NCBI GenBank assembly: GCA_043228905.1
Contig: JBHGNT010000001.1
Coordinates: 1,798,001-1,862,000, forward strand
Direction of reading: 5' to 3'
Source of the DNA: Azolla caroliniana
Taxonomy: Eukaryota > Polypodiophyta
DNA length: 64,000 bases
Position 1 is the first letter of the stretch, and every line of letters begins with the position of its first letter. Shown here one piece after another: positions 41,964 through 54,600 of the stretch. A model generated the notes under the pieces. It was not told the DNA's origin. It saw only the letters and a list, made by a program, of their open reading frames with translations, and ran no database searches. The position numbers and the translations under genes were made by a program.

Positions 41964-43336
41964 CTAGGAGAGAGGGCACAAGATGAGGGGCATGCCGTAC
42001 TCGGGTTGCAAGGTTAGGGCGGCCGTGGGGGCATGCCGGTACGATGGCGAGATGCTGAAGCTGAAGCGTTGGACGAGCATCGCCATCACGAGCTTCGCCT
42101 CGAGCATGGAGAATGCGCGCCCAATGCACACCCTCGGGCCCATGGAGAATGGTATGAATGCTCCCGACCCCGCCCTCCGCACCCCGCCCTCCCCAAACCG
42201 CTCCGGCCTGAACTTGTCCACGTCATGCCCCCAGTACTCCGGGTCGTGGTGCCACGTTAGCAACGGAAGCACGACCTCCGTCTCTGCCGGAATCAGTATC
42301 CCGCCCGCCGATTCTCCACCGAGCTTTACATCTTTCACTGTCCTCCGCACCAATGCCACCACCGGCGGATACAACCTCAAGCTCTCATTCAACACCATGG
42401 CCATCTGTGTTTCCATCACCATGTCTTTGCTTTCAATTCTTCTAAACATGTGTGTGTGGTTTGACATAAGAAATTCAAAAACAAAAGAGACAAGCATTTT
42501 GAACCCCATAATTGCTTACGATCTTGAGACGAGCAATCGACTCGGCTGTTGGCATCTCGCTCCTCCCGCATACCTCGAACACCTCCTCTCTGACTCGATC
42601 TTGCCATTCCGGATTCCCCGCGAGCAACAGAGATGCCCAGGTGAGGAGCGTGGATGTCGTCTCGTGCCCCGCAAAGAAGAACGTCTTGCACTCCCCGATG
42701 ATCTCCGGAATGTCCATGGACAGGTTCTTCTTGTTGGTTTCTTTAAGCTTTCCTTGGTTAGCTGCCATCATCAAGCCCAGTAAATCGCTCCCATACGAAT
42801 CGTTGTCGCCCGCTTTCATCGCTGCGGCTAACTCGAAACGGCCTTTCACCATCTTCATGAGGATTTTCTTGATGTCATTGTTGATCCTCCAACGGCGCCG
42901 ATTGAATTTCGTTGGAAGGAACCTGCATCATGCGAAATAATCATGATTCGTTGTTTTTTTTCCCTAACTGCACCTTATGAATAAACCCTAACAAAACATT
43001 ACAATGTAGGTATCTGTCCCTACCTTGACCCAGGGATGTAAACTGTGACTAATAGTTGGTCCACTATGATTTGCAACTCTTGTTGCAATTCGAAGACCCG
43101 CTTGCCTTCCGCGTAACTACTTCCGAATGCCGTGTGAGCTATTATGTCGGCAGTTAAGTTCTTGAACTCTTTATAAACTTCGATGTGATGGCCTTGCTTA
43201 ATTGGTTCCGCCCATTTCTCCATCATCGATGTCGTACATGCGCCCATTGTCGGTAGCATGGCCTGAAAAGATGGCATGCCACTATATGCTTAAGCAAGCA
43301 AAGAGGCCATGATGGGGTAGCAGCAATATGCCATTG

Positions 43337-43378
<42 letters not shown>

Positions 43379-44187
43379 GGGACACACACACATAGACTCG
43401 AGATTGTAAGAACCTAGGTAGGCCCGGGCCGGACATACCTTGAGCTTCTCGTGGAAGAAAGCGGGGTTCATAATGTCGCGATGCTTAGTCCACGCATCGC
43501 CTTCTAATCCCACCAAGCCGTCACCAATCAAGTCGCTTGTGCCGGGCCTGCGGCGGGACTTCCGGAAGCCGACGAATTGTGTGGAGAGCACTTCCTTGGC
43601 GTGCTCCGGGTTGGGGAGGATGATACGAGCAGGGGGTCCATTCCAATACACAAAGAGTGGACCTAAAAGAAAAGGAGGAGCGTCTAAATGTTATATAGTG
43701 TCCAAATGGATGGGGTTCCATAAACTAAACGGAACTAAAGGGAGTGTGAATCTATATGTATATGTAGGTAGGTATGCATGGTATGTGTGTGTGTGTGTAT
43801 GGTATATGGTATGGTATGGTATGGTATGGTATGGTATGTGCATAATAATAATATACCATATGTCTTAGACCAGAGGTAATAGTGGGGGAAGATTCGTGGG
43901 GCGAAGTTGGTGGTGATGGCGGGCATGGGCAGTTTACGTGCTTCGTTTCTGAGAACAGTGATTTCTGGGAGGTTGCCGTAAAGGAGATGGGCGGTTGGGA
44001 GGCAGGGGATCCCCTGCGACTCGAATACCTTTCTCACTCGACGTGGCGTCAGGAACAAGGTGTCCACAACCCTCCAAAGTGTGTAGATGCACCACCACGA
44101 GGCCACACCCAAGAACAGCATGTAGAGCAGCCGGACATATTTGGCCCATACCACCACCACTGGATATCCATTCACCTCCATATCCAT
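41964..44187 (-). CDS. Cytochrome P450, CYP72 clan, five exons, 545 aa
   Basis: Exons by GT-AG junctions on the minus strand are 43857-44187, 43439-43662, 43024-43262, 42520-42922 and 41964-42404; phases join without a stop. An N-terminal membrane anchor (about residues 8-36) is followed by SKTYGPLFVYW at the first junction. The I-helix oxygen-binding motif AGHETT is at 349-354, ExxR (ESLR) at 406-409 and PERF at 466-469. The heme loop PFSMGPRVCIGRA has its Cys ligand near 492. The wording resembles the CYP72 clan (CYP709, 714, 735-like), whose members oxidise hormones and terpenoids; the substrate cannot be read from sequence. It should act at the ER membrane with P450 reductase. The only doubtful junction is the exon 5 acceptor. 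A truncated duplicate lies at 49050-49680. Confidence 0.9.
43338..43378. repeat. (ATT)n microsatellite in P450 intron 2
   Basis: About 13 uninterrupted ATT units between exons 2 and 3. Confidence 0.9.
43800..43840. repeat. (GGTAT)n repeat in P450 intron 1
   Basis: About seven GGTAT units close to the 5' splice site of intron 1. Confidence 0.85.
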
Positions 44188-44192
44188 CTTTT

Positions 44193-44195
<3 letters not shown>

Positions 44196-44237
<42 letters not shown>
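44196..44237 (-). repeat. (CT)n microsatellite in the P450 5' leader
   Basis: About 20 CT units directly upstream of the start codon, read as GA repeats on the gene strand. Such tracts occur in plant 5' untranslated regions. Confidence 0.85.
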
Positions 44238-44238
<1 letters not shown>

Positions 44239-44337
44239 TTATTTCTCTTTCTTTCAAACCAACCAACTAACAAGCTATGCTATGTATGTAAGCTAGATAG
44301 TAGCAAGCACTTACATAGAATTGTTCTCACACACCCT

Positions 44338-44418
44338 CCCTTTTTATATCTTTCTAGTATGAAGTCAAGTTAATATAGGTGATAGATATAGGTCTCAGAT
44401 CTCCTCTTGCTTATAAAG
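44338..44418 (-). promoter_or_regulatory. Candidate P450 core promoter
   Basis: On the gene strand TTTATAAG (about 44410-44418) and GATATAAAAAG (about 44341-44351) lie 220 and 160 bp before the start codon. Either could be the TATA box; no start site can be fixed. Confidence 0.4.
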
Positions 44419-45510
44419 GGAGAGAGAGAGAGAGGTCTTTGTTTGTTGCAACAATCCTGTTTGTTTAGTTCTTTTGTTTTTTCCACTCTGTGCGATAGCA
44501 ACCAAATGGAGGGGAACACTATGATCGTCACCCTTGATGTGTAAAGCGGTGTGCGCTCACATCATTTCTATTTTCTTGCTTACTCGTTTTGGGCCTCTAG
44601 GAGGGGGTGGGGTGTATGTTTGTTCTAAGAACAAACATGAGTAATAACACGTTTTCTATCAGGTCGATAAATGTGATCGTTATCAATCAAAGGTTATCGG
44701 CATAAAGAGAAAAGGCAAAACCTGCTTTATAGAGTAGAACGAGTTGTCAAGCATCGACCAATATAAAGACAAGGTAGCTCGGCAAGTGTAACACACAAGG
44801 CCCACTTTTGTTTTGTTTTTGTTTTTTTTTAAACTTGTTATTGACTTTGTATACCAATCAGGATGCTCTATTTGAAGTTCAAATTTACCTCCTCAAAATA
44901 ATATCATCTTTTATCTTTTAACCCCAAAGGTACACAAATTTAATGTACTTCTTTACAGTACCCTTTTTTTTTTAGGCCTCAAATGCTCATCAATAGACAA
45001 CATTTTCCCTAATGCCTCGGCTCAAAAACTTTCAAGATTTATGGTATAAATCATCTCACAAGAGCCAAAAAAGAGAGTTTATTATTAAAGGCCCCCACCA
45101 AACCATAGACCCTTTCTTGTAGAAATGTCATTGGTGGCCACAAGTTAAAAAGAAGGTGGGTTGCCGACCTGTTGGCCCTTGCAGACCAAATTCAAAGCTT
45201 TAAATAGAGAATGATTTTCTGAAACTTAGTATGGCTTAAAAACAAAGCATGTTGGTAAACGGTGGAAAGATATAGGTTTACAATCATTTATAAATCATGT
45301 ACATGTCTGGAGCATGCCTCGACCTATACAGGATTTATAAAGAAATGGCAAAATGTCACATAGGGACAAACAAAAAAGTGTCTCTTTCCAAGGATGTTTT
45401 CTCAACCATTGGGAGAGCTCAATTCATGGTGATTTCTTCATCATCAGTGCACTCTAATGGGATATATATATCAAGGAGTGATAAAACAGTTGGTCTTCCA
45501 ACAAAAAAAT

Positions 45511-48070
45511 GATTTATAATTGGATGATACTGATCAGTTGTGTGTGTGTGTGTGTGTGTTATATGATATTCTTCATCTATGATCGTTCCTCTTACATGTT
45601 CCTCTCAATGTATTGCATGTGCTTCATTAGGTAACCATTGTAGGTAGGGGCTTATACTTATTGCATTGAGTCATGTTTGTTCACAATATTAAGATACTAC
45701 GTGAGATATATCACACACAAACTCACTAACAAGCTTAGACCAACTTACTACAATGCCCATTCACGAGTCATCCAACAATATAAAAGTTAGTGCACAATTA
45801 ACTCAAAGCACTTAACAATCACTTAGCTTAAACCACTATATAAATAGAGTTCAGTTAAATTACAAATTTAAATTGGATTAGAATTCTACACGTGTATTTT
45901 AGATATCTATCTCATTCACACTTATATTATACTATTTGTAAATGTGGTTGGTGGGGCTCCATCTTATCGTTGGCTTTAACTTTGTACTTGTTGATCCTTG
46001 ATCAACTATCACTTTCACATTAAAAAAGAACACTGCCTATTTGACAAATATTTATTCTTACCTTTTACAGTTTTTTGCCCATAGAATAACGTAATGTTAC
46101 ATCCCAAGTGCATGGAGTAATGTATTCCATGAACCCGTGGTTGTTAGAGCAGGAAGAGATCACAAATATTTAGGATGCCTTCCTCTTTTACAAGTGTGTC
46201 GAACGACGATGGGTGTCATCAAACGTGATCATTGGAGGCGAGGATGGGAGTTCACAAGTGTGTACTATGAGAGCATGTGAAATGGTTGGAATAGAAGCGT
46301 AGTGAGGATGTTGTTAGGTTTGGGAAAAGGGAGAGCTACGGTATCACAAGGAATGTGGCATAGTTGGTGTTCTCTTGGTTCCACCTAGACACAAGATGGC
46401 ATGCCTCATTAATCATGTCAACCACAAGTTCCTAATAAGTTTGGACAATTATATGTATTTTTATTCAATTTAGGTACTAGATTATTTTCTTATTAGTAGT
46501 AGTACGAGTCTTATGGTTACTATGTATTTTTATTTGTCGGTGGATATACATCTCTATTATTATAACAAAGGATTGGTTTTTTACCAAATGATTTTATTTG
46601 TTCAATTTATTATATACTCGGTTGTTATTTATTGGGTTATTATCAGTATATTTTAATAAAAAAGGCATGTGTGTGTTTTGTGTCAGCGACTGATGTGGTC
46701 CAGTCACTTTGGTGGGAAGTGACTCAACCAAGTCACGTGGGGTATCTAGCTTGACCGCGACACAGCTTGACTGCGACACTGAGCGCGTTAAATAGCTTGA
46801 AATCCTATGCTGAAAAATTGGAGTTAACATAGAAAATTGAGAAATTTTAGGCATGTAGTCAATTATCGTTTGGGTCAAAGGGAGAACAAATGTGCATATG
46901 TTTGAGTCTCCCTCATTTCAGGTTTCAAAGATTGTGTTGTATCTAAGAAAGTTGACACTATTATATGGTCTTGTTGGTGGTGGGCATACGAATTCTAACC
47001 ACCCATTTTGCAATTATTTTATGAGGTTTTGTTGAGGTTGCAAGCCTTGGATTGTGGATCATACGTTATAGGATTGAGTTGTCACTCGAGCTAATTTCAT
47101 GCAACCATTATTTAGAGTTGCTCTTAAACCACCCATGAACCTGAATGAGAGTTTTTGAGACTTGCTAGAAGACACGTATTTGTTGGCCATGTACCCTATC
47201 ATTGTTTTGTTGATGAGCTCATTCATTTATGTGCCTAGATCACGAGAATCAACTTGATTAGATGCATGGGATTGTTTTCACTTTCCACGACTTATACTTT
47301 TAGTGGTTAGGTGTAATCAATTAATTATGCAAAGGAAGCTAGAATTGTTCACTTCTCTTATCCCATCCTTAGGTTATTGGGAGTTTTTTGTACCCACCAA
47401 ATAGCTTCTTAATCAATATGTGGTTCTTCAATCACCATTCCATGAACTTGACCCATGTAGACTTTTTTCACCAACTTTGTGGTTGTGGTGCAAGGTTATG
47501 CATTACAAGGCTTCTAATTTGTGGGTAAATTTTTGTATGTGGTTGAACTTAGAATTTTGAGATGGAGTACCTCCAATTCTCAACACTCAGGAAGTGCTAA
47601 TTTAGACCATTATGCACTAACTAGGCCCATGTGTGCTTATTACAAAACAATCCAAGGTCAGTCCATCCTCATCACGATATTTCATGCCTACGGGATACAT
47701 TCCCTCCACCATAGCTAGCATATGTACCCAATTCATCACTAAATCATAGCTTGTGGGGGATGAGGTGTTTCTATTCCACAAGGTATAATAGTGATTTCTA
47801 ACCTACAAGCTAGTGGACCAACTTCAAAATTGATCGTCATGGTTTGGTCATATAATATGCTACTCTTTTTTTGCTTTGAAGGATTCACCTTAGTATATTA
47901 CTTGAGAACTGTACATGGAGAAAAGAGAAGGAGACATTTCATCTCACTTCTATGATCATGATATAAAAGCTAGTACAAGCATCTGATCAAGCAGATGTTG
48001 TATATTAAACAAGTAGAACGGGTTACTCTCTTGTTAATGCATTTTTTGCATATGATCCCGTACCATACAA
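45511..48070. other. Non-coding intergenic DNA
   Basis: A (TG)n tract is at 45539-45558. The rest is AT-rich without supported genes; short frames such as 46594-46878 have no recognisable content. Confidence 0.5.
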
Positions 48071-48905
48071 GTTTTTATTTTTATTTTTATTTTTATTGTT
48101 TTGAAGATTCACCTTGGTATTAATGGAAAGATGCCCAAAGGTTATAAAGAACTTGTACATGAAAACACAACCACCATACCCACATCAACCAACATGTTGA
48201 ATAGCAAAAGCCCTCTTCCATTGGAGCTGTAACAAATTTCTAGAACACTTTGGCTGTAACATATAAGCAATATGTAGATCCCCAAAGGAAATTCCTAATA
48301 AGCCTTTGTACTTGTGATAGAACAATAGTTGATTTGCAACAATGACCCTATCTATCAATGACAATTTAGCAGTACTCCAATAGTAACATTAATTGAACTT
48401 CCTTATGGTAAGCAACAAAGGAGCTACATGATCTTTCAATGAAAGATTAATACCAACCTGACATCCTAGATATATTATCGGTTTACCACACGGGATCCAT
48501 TGAAACCCTTCCTGTGGACACCACAATGGGGTTATTATGGTACCCTCCCAAAAACCCACCGACTTGTTCCAGTTAATAACAGTTCCAGAAGCATAACAAT
48601 ATTTTTATAGCTTGTTGTACTCTACAAAGATTATCGTGAGAACCTTGCAAATACAAGGTTGTATCATCAACAAATCAGCAATCCACAATTTGCTCCTCTA
48701 ACCATGTTGCAACCCTTTTATATTCACAACATTACTAAAAGCTTCTCCGGTCGTCAAATAAAAAAAGGAGCCAACGGACATCCCCGTATCATTGACCTCG
48801 AAATTGAGAATGCTTGACCTAGCTCTCCAGCTACTTATACCCTACTAGTAACTGAGTTGTAAAGGGTTGAGATAGTTGTTAACCATTGAGATATAGGTTT
48901 TATTT
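48071..48905 (-). mobile_element. LINE fragment 1 (5'-truncated)
   Basis: The sequence is closely related to the LINE RT at 58140-58860 (shared GCAACAAAGGAGCTA, CCTTGCAAATACAAGG). On the plus strand it begins with repeated TTTTTA units (48071-48100), i.e. an A-rich 3' tail of a minus-strand LINE. The RT remnant (ISQWLTTISTLYNSVTSRV near 48840-48890) is full of stops. It is truncated before the RT start and inserted beside the P450 pseudogene. Confidence 0.8.
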
Positions 48906-49049
48906 TCCAAAGTCCATGATGGTCCAAAGGGTGGTATGGAGATGCCATTGCATACACCTCCTCATATGCATCACATCTTCCCCAGTTCAGGTTCCCCGCA
49001 ATCATACTCAAGTAAGTACACATGCACGCACACATTTATGCAACACTGG

Positions 49050-49680
49050 CTTACCATGAGCTTCTCATGAAAGAAAGCCATGTCCAATTAAGTCACTTAT
49101 GTCTGACCTCCTAGGATACCTCTAATAGTTAGTCAATTGTGTGGAGAACGCTACCTTTGAAATGCTTTGGGTTAGTGATGATGAAACAAGCAGGAGATCC
49201 ATTCCGATACACACACAGCATACACCCAAAGAAAGCATTTTGTATATGGTTGATGTTGCTTCAAAACCATTATCTATATATGTATGCTTAGCCAAAAACA
49301 GAATCCTTAAAACCTATGAAAAAGAAACAAGATAATGAGCTAGAGATTTTCAAGTGTGGAGTGATTTTTCCATATGTTCTCTAACAAAGGATTTGTGAAG
49401 TGATGTTGTTGGTGATTTTTGGCATGCAAATCTTATGTGCTTCATTTCTCAACACAATTATATTTTTCGAGAGGTTCCCATAACGAATATGGGAGCTCAG
49501 TAGACAATGAGTACTTTGGGATTCAACGACCAATTTGTTGCGATGTGACTTCAAACATAGGGATTCAAGGGCTCTCCAAATTGTATAGATGAGGCCATAA
49601 AAACAATAGCATGTAGAGTAGTATATATTTGAATTTTGGACCATAAGATTGGATATTCATTAAGCTCCATATTGATAGTT
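49050..49680 (-). pseudogene. P450 pseudogene (exons 1 and 2 of the duplicate)
   Basis: Exon 1-like sequence at about 49385-49671 reads IYTIWRALESLCL, then RYGNLSKNIIVLRNEAHKI. This matches IYTLWRVVDTLFL and LYGNLPEITVLRNEARKL of the intact gene at 41964-44187. Exon 2-like sequence at about 49055-49240 keeps GTCAATTGTGTGGAGA and the splice region but has an internal deletion. Frameshifts and stops abound and exons 3-5 are missing, the place being taken by LINE fragment 1. It belongs to the segmental duplication. Confidence 0.85.
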
Positions 49681-50303
49681 TCAAGGTCTTTCTAGAAAAC
49701 AAGTTAGATTGGTCTCTCTCCTACACACACACAATTATATATTTTTAGTGTGAAGTTGGTAGGTGATCTCTTATGAAGAGGTGTTTGCTTATTGTAATAA
49801 TCTATTAGTTTTTTGTTATTCTATTATAACTAATGAGATCAAACCAAGGGAAACTTTAATCATTACCCTTCACGTGTAAATGGCTCAAGCACTCACATGA
49901 CTTCGATGTTGCTCACTCATTTTGAGCCTCAAGATGTATGTTCTTAAGTTGACAAATGTGATCCTTATCAATCCAAGAATATCGACATAAGGCAAAAAAG
50001 AAAAAGGTTGTTTATAGAGTAGAACAAGTTATTGTCAAGAATGGACCAATATAAAGACATGGAGAAGAGGTACCTTGGTGAGTGTAGCATGTTGGGCCCA
50101 CCTAACTTTTTAAGATAAAAACTGACATTGACTTCATATAGTGAATTGGGATTCAAATGCTCTAATCGAAGATTAAAATTACATGCTCTAAATGATACCA
50201 CCTTTAACCTTTAATTTTAATGTACTTTTCACAATGCCCTTTTTGAGGTGTTAAATAGTCATTAATAGACAACAACTTCCATAATGCAATGCTCAAAAAC
50301 TTT
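49681..50303. repeat. Duplicate of the P450 upstream region
   Basis: A diverged copy of about 44190-45000, ending at the LINE insertion. The last 16 bases (50288-50303, AATGCTCAAAAACTTT) are the LINE target duplication. Confidence 0.8.
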
Positions 50304-50560
50304 TCTTTTTTTTAAGTCAAGATTCACCAGGGTATTAATGAAAAGATGCCCAAAGGCTACAAAGTATCCATACAATCTATTACAACCCTCCTATCCACAT
50401 GAATCAACATGTGTAGTAGTGGAAACCCTCATGCAAGGTCTTTTCAAGACAGGGAGCGGAAAAAGCCATCTTGGTGGAGCGTATCTCCATTTTATTCCAT
50501 CCCCAAAATAGGTGAAGACCTCTGCTTTTTTCCAAATTTCGCGAAATTGTTGTTGCTTGC

Positions 50561-50972
50561 TGTTGAACACAGTGCTCGGCCACCACCGAGGAATAGGATC
50601 AACTCACAGAAAACAGGAAATACAAAATGCACGAAGACAATAGAGAGAAGAGTACACAGGATGTTTTACGTGGAAAACCCTAAATGGGAAAAACCACGGG
50701 AGTCCTCAAACTCCAACTATCTCATAGGCGTTCGTATCGTTCGCCACATGCTGCAGAACACTTACATCAACATATTGCCGGATCGTCGCTACGGCTTTCC
50801 GGTTCAGGAGCTTCCACTCCGACTCTATTACCCCCTTGGGTATCTCGGCATTGTCGATCGGTTCATACAGGTCTCGGACGATGAGAAGGTCTTCCATCTT
50901 TATCTTCCAGTCGGCGTAGTTCTGTGAGTTCAACACCATCATGCCCGGAGGCCCACTACCGCCGCCTTCCAT
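50561..50972 (-). pseudogene. Truncated extra copy: LTR end fused to gag start
   Basis: 50561-50721 appears identical to 51004-51164 (the 3' part of the LTR). From 50719 the sequence is the first 80 codons of gag in reverse (MEGGGSGPPGMMVLNSQNY to NDTNAYE). The two parts share ATC at the joint. No function remains. Confidence 0.9.
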
Positions 50973-51003
50973 TTTCTGTGTTACCGTCGCTCTGATACCA
51001 CTT

Positions 51004-51687
51004 TGTTGAACACAGTGCTCGGCCACCACCGAGGAATAGGATCAACTCACAGAAAACAGGAAATACAAAATGCACGAAGACAATAGAGAGAAGAGTACAC
51101 AGGATGTTTTACGTGGAAAACCCTAAATGGGAAAAACCACGGGAGTCCTCAAACTCCAACTATCACTATAAACAGAGATGTACAATGGTGAAGCTACAAG
51201 GCAACAACCTTGAGCTCACTGCCTTTGCCACAGGCGGCGGTAATACACAGAGGCAACGACCTCTTCGTCTCTCTCTCTCTCTCTCTCTCTCTCTGCTGCT
51301 CACTTAGCTCCCTCTAAGTGGAAAACTAGAAAAATGAGTAACTACACTAAAACTGTTTGCCCTAAGTCATATTTATACACATATGACTTTCGGGCTATTT
51401 ACAAATATAGCCTAGACGGCCCTTGGCAAACATATTCACAAATATGTCCCCGCATCCGGATCTCTCTCCGGGTACATCCATCATCCGGCTCCGTAGCCGG
51501 GGTCTTCATCATCCGGCTCCGTAGCCGGGGTCTTCATCATCCGCCTCTGTAGCCGGGGTCTTCATCATCCGGATCCGGAACCGGGTCTTCATCATCCGGC
51601 TCCGATACCGGGTACTCCTCGTTCGGGTCTTCATTCCCGATTCCCGGACATCTGACCATCCCATCCGGAGGGACCGTAATCCCAATA
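51004..51687 (-). repeat. Internal LTR of rearranged Copia (684 bp)
   Basis: It serves as 3' LTR of the main copy. It ends CCCAATA instead of CCCAACA, so the element-strand terminus TG has become TA. The 27/28-bp tandem repeat spans 51477-51620 with about five units. It differs from the right LTR at some six sites and one repeat unit. Confidence 0.92.
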
Positions 51688-51697
51688 AACTCCCCCT

Positions 51698-54600
51698 TCA
51701 CTTCGGCATGGGATGTCTTTCCAGTCCGACCCTCTTCCGGCACGCTTCCAGCTTGTCGGGTGTGAGCACTTTGGTCAGCATATCTGACCCGTTCTCGTCC
51801 GTGTGGATCTTCGTCAGCACGAACTCCTGGTCTTCTATCCTTTCCCGGATCCAGTGATATCTTCGCTGGATGTGCTTCGTCCGGGAGTGATAGGCCGCGT
51901 TCTTCGCAAGGTGGATGGCACTCTGACTGTCGCAGTAGAGTCGGTACTCCTCCTGCCGGATACCGAGCTCTCTAATGAAGTCCTTCATCCATATCATTTC
52001 CTTGCCGGCTTCAACAGCCGCCATGTACTCCGCCTCCGTGGTTGACAGTGCAACCGTCTTCTGCAGCCTCGACTGCCACGAAACAGCTCCCCCTGCATAC
52101 GTCATCACATACCCTGATGTGGACCGGCTGGTATCTGCATCAGCCGACATATCCGAATCGGTAAAGCCGTCGAGTTCGGGCTTACCGGAGCCGAATCGGA
52201 GGCACACGTTTGCCGTGCCCTTCAGGTATCGGAGTATCCACTTGGCCGCGTTCCAGTGCTCTTTGCCGGGATTGCTCATGTACCGGCTCACCACTCCGAC
52301 TGCATATCCTATGTCCGGTCTTGTACACACCATTGCGTACATCAAGCTTCCGACGGCAGAGGCATATGGTACTTTCATCATGTCCTCCTTCTCAGCCTTT
52401 GTCTTGGGGCTTTGCTTGCTGGACAACTTGCAATTTGCCGGGAGGGTTGACCCGACCGGTCTTGCTTCCGACATGTTGAACCGGTGAAGCACCTTTGTCA
52501 CGTACTTCTCCTGTGACAGCCACAACTGCTTCTTCTTCCGGTCCCGGATGATGTGCATCCCTAGTATTTGCCTCGCCGGACCCAGGTCCTTCATTGAGAA
52601 GGTTTGGTGAAGCGCTTTCTTCAGCATCCGTATCTTGACATGGTCCCGTCCGACGATCAACATGTCGTCCACGTACAGGAGGAGTATTAGAAAGTCTCCT
52701 CCTTCGAACTTCTTCACAAACACGCAGTGATCGGACTGCGTTTTGTTGTACCCTTCGTCGGTCATGAAAGAGTCGAACTTCCGGTACCATTGCCGGGGAG
52801 CCTACTTCAGTCCGTAAAGGCTCTTCTTCAACCGGCATACCAGGTGCTCCTTCCCTTTCTTCTCGAATCCTTCCGGTTGCTGCATGTAGATCTCTTCTTC
52901 GAGGTCACCGTGAAGGAATGCCGTCTTCACGTCCATCTGTTCTACCTCGAGGTCCATGCTTGCCGCTATGCTCAGCACCGTCCGGATGGAGGTCATCTTC
53001 ACTACCGAGGCAAATATCTCGTCGAAGTCGACGCCCTTCTTCTGCTGGAACCCCTTCACCACGATCCTGGCTTTGTATCTCGGGGGGTTTCCGGCATCTC
53101 CCGGTTTCAGCTTGAACACCCACTTGTTTCGAAGTGCCCGCTTTCCTTTCGGCAACTCCACAAGTTCATATGTGTGGTTCTCATGCAGGGAATCCATCTC
53201 CTCCTGCATGGCACTTAACCACCTGCGGCTATGGGTGTCAAGCTTTGCTTCTTCAAAACTCTCCGGCTCCCCCTCGTCGGTTAGCAGCACGTGCTCTGGT
53301 TCCGGAAATCTCCGGGGGGCCCTTCTCTCTCTTAGAGGATATCTCCGTTCCGGAGCTTCGGTAACCGGCTCCTCCGTTTCCTCTTCATCCGAATCCATTT
53401 CGGGATCGGGGCCGGTTCCGGTATCAGTTTCATCTTCCTCGGCCGGTTCTGTTTCTTCACCGTCTTCGGCCGGATCCTCGAGTGCTAACCGGTCCCTTGC
53501 CGGTCGGGACTGCTCCTCGTAGAGTTGATCCTCACCGGTCGACTTGGAGCTCTTCATCTTCTTCTCCGACTCCCAGTCGGCGAGTGTCTTGTCCTCCATG
53601 AAGATGATATCACGACTCCGGAATATCTTTTTGTCGATCGGGTCCCATACTCGGTAGCCGAACTCGTCATCGCCGTAACCGAGGAATATGCATGGCCGGG
53701 TCTTTGGATCTAGCTTTCCTCTCCGGTCCTTTGCCACATGCACATATGCGAGACACCCGAAAACCTTCAGATGCCGGTAGGATACTTCCCTACCGGTCCA
53801 CACTCTCTGCGGCGTGTCTCCGTCCAAAGGTACTGAGGGTGATCTGTTTATCACGTATGTCGCCGTCGACATTGCCTCAGCCCAAAACCCCTTGGGTAAT
53901 TTCGCATGCGCCAGCATACTCCGGACCCTCTCCATTATGGTCCGGTTCATCCTCTCGGCCAGCCCGTTCAGTTCCGGCGTCTTCGGCACAGTAAACTCGA
54001 GCCGGATTCCCTTCGAGCGACAGTACTCCTTGAACTGCCCCCGGTATTCCCCTCCGTTATCCGCTCGTATCGCTTTCAGCTTCTTGCCGGATTCCCTTTC
54101 CACTCTCGCGTGGAGTTCTTTGAAGACGCACAACACTTGGTCCTTTGTCTTCAACGGTGCCGTCCACAGCTTCCGGCTGTGGTCATCAATGAATGTCACG
54201 AAGTACTGGGCTCCGCCATGTGACTTCGTTTCTACTTGACACACGTCAGTGTGCACCAACTCCAATGGTGCGCTACGTCTCGTCGGTGGCCTTGAGTGGA
54301 AGGAGGTTCGGTTCTGCTTACCGGCCAGGCAATCGGTGCACTTCTCCAGGTGCACATGCTTCACTGGAATAAGGTTGTCTTCTGCAAGCCTCTTCATCCC
54401 CTTCTCACTCATGTGGCACAGTCTCTTGTGCCACAGCTCACCGGCAGTGTCGGCTGCCACGTTCAACTCCTCCGGACACAACCAGGCATTCATAAGGTAC
54501 AGTGTGTTGACTTTCCGGGCCCGAGCCACTATCAGGCTCCCCTTGCTGAACTTCATTACGCAGTTCCGGATGCTACCTGTGTAGCCTTCATCGTCTAGCC

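Larger units (their letters stand above)
43437..45510. repeat. Segmental duplication, source copy
   Basis: The block from P450 exon 2 through exon 1 and about 1.3 kb upstream has a diverged second copy in the same orientation at 49050-50303, continued at 58887-59280. Shared stretches include GGACCAATATAAAGACA, CTCAAAAACTTTCAAGAT and CATTGGTGGC(C/A)ACAAGTTAAA. Confidence 0.8.

Noticed and set aside
42416-42509. Extended P450 exon 5 starting upstream at MSNHTHMFRR
   Set aside because: A CAG acceptor at 42405-42406 keeps the frame with exon 4 and gives the normal spacing to ESLR; the upstream part reads as intron.
43338-43378. Repeat array such as CRISPR or satellite
   Set aside because: Simple trinucleotide microsatellite without spacers, inside an intron.
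46594-46878. Protein-coding frame on the minus strand
   Set aside because: 94 codons without recognisable content in AT-rich intergenic DNA; no support beyond length.
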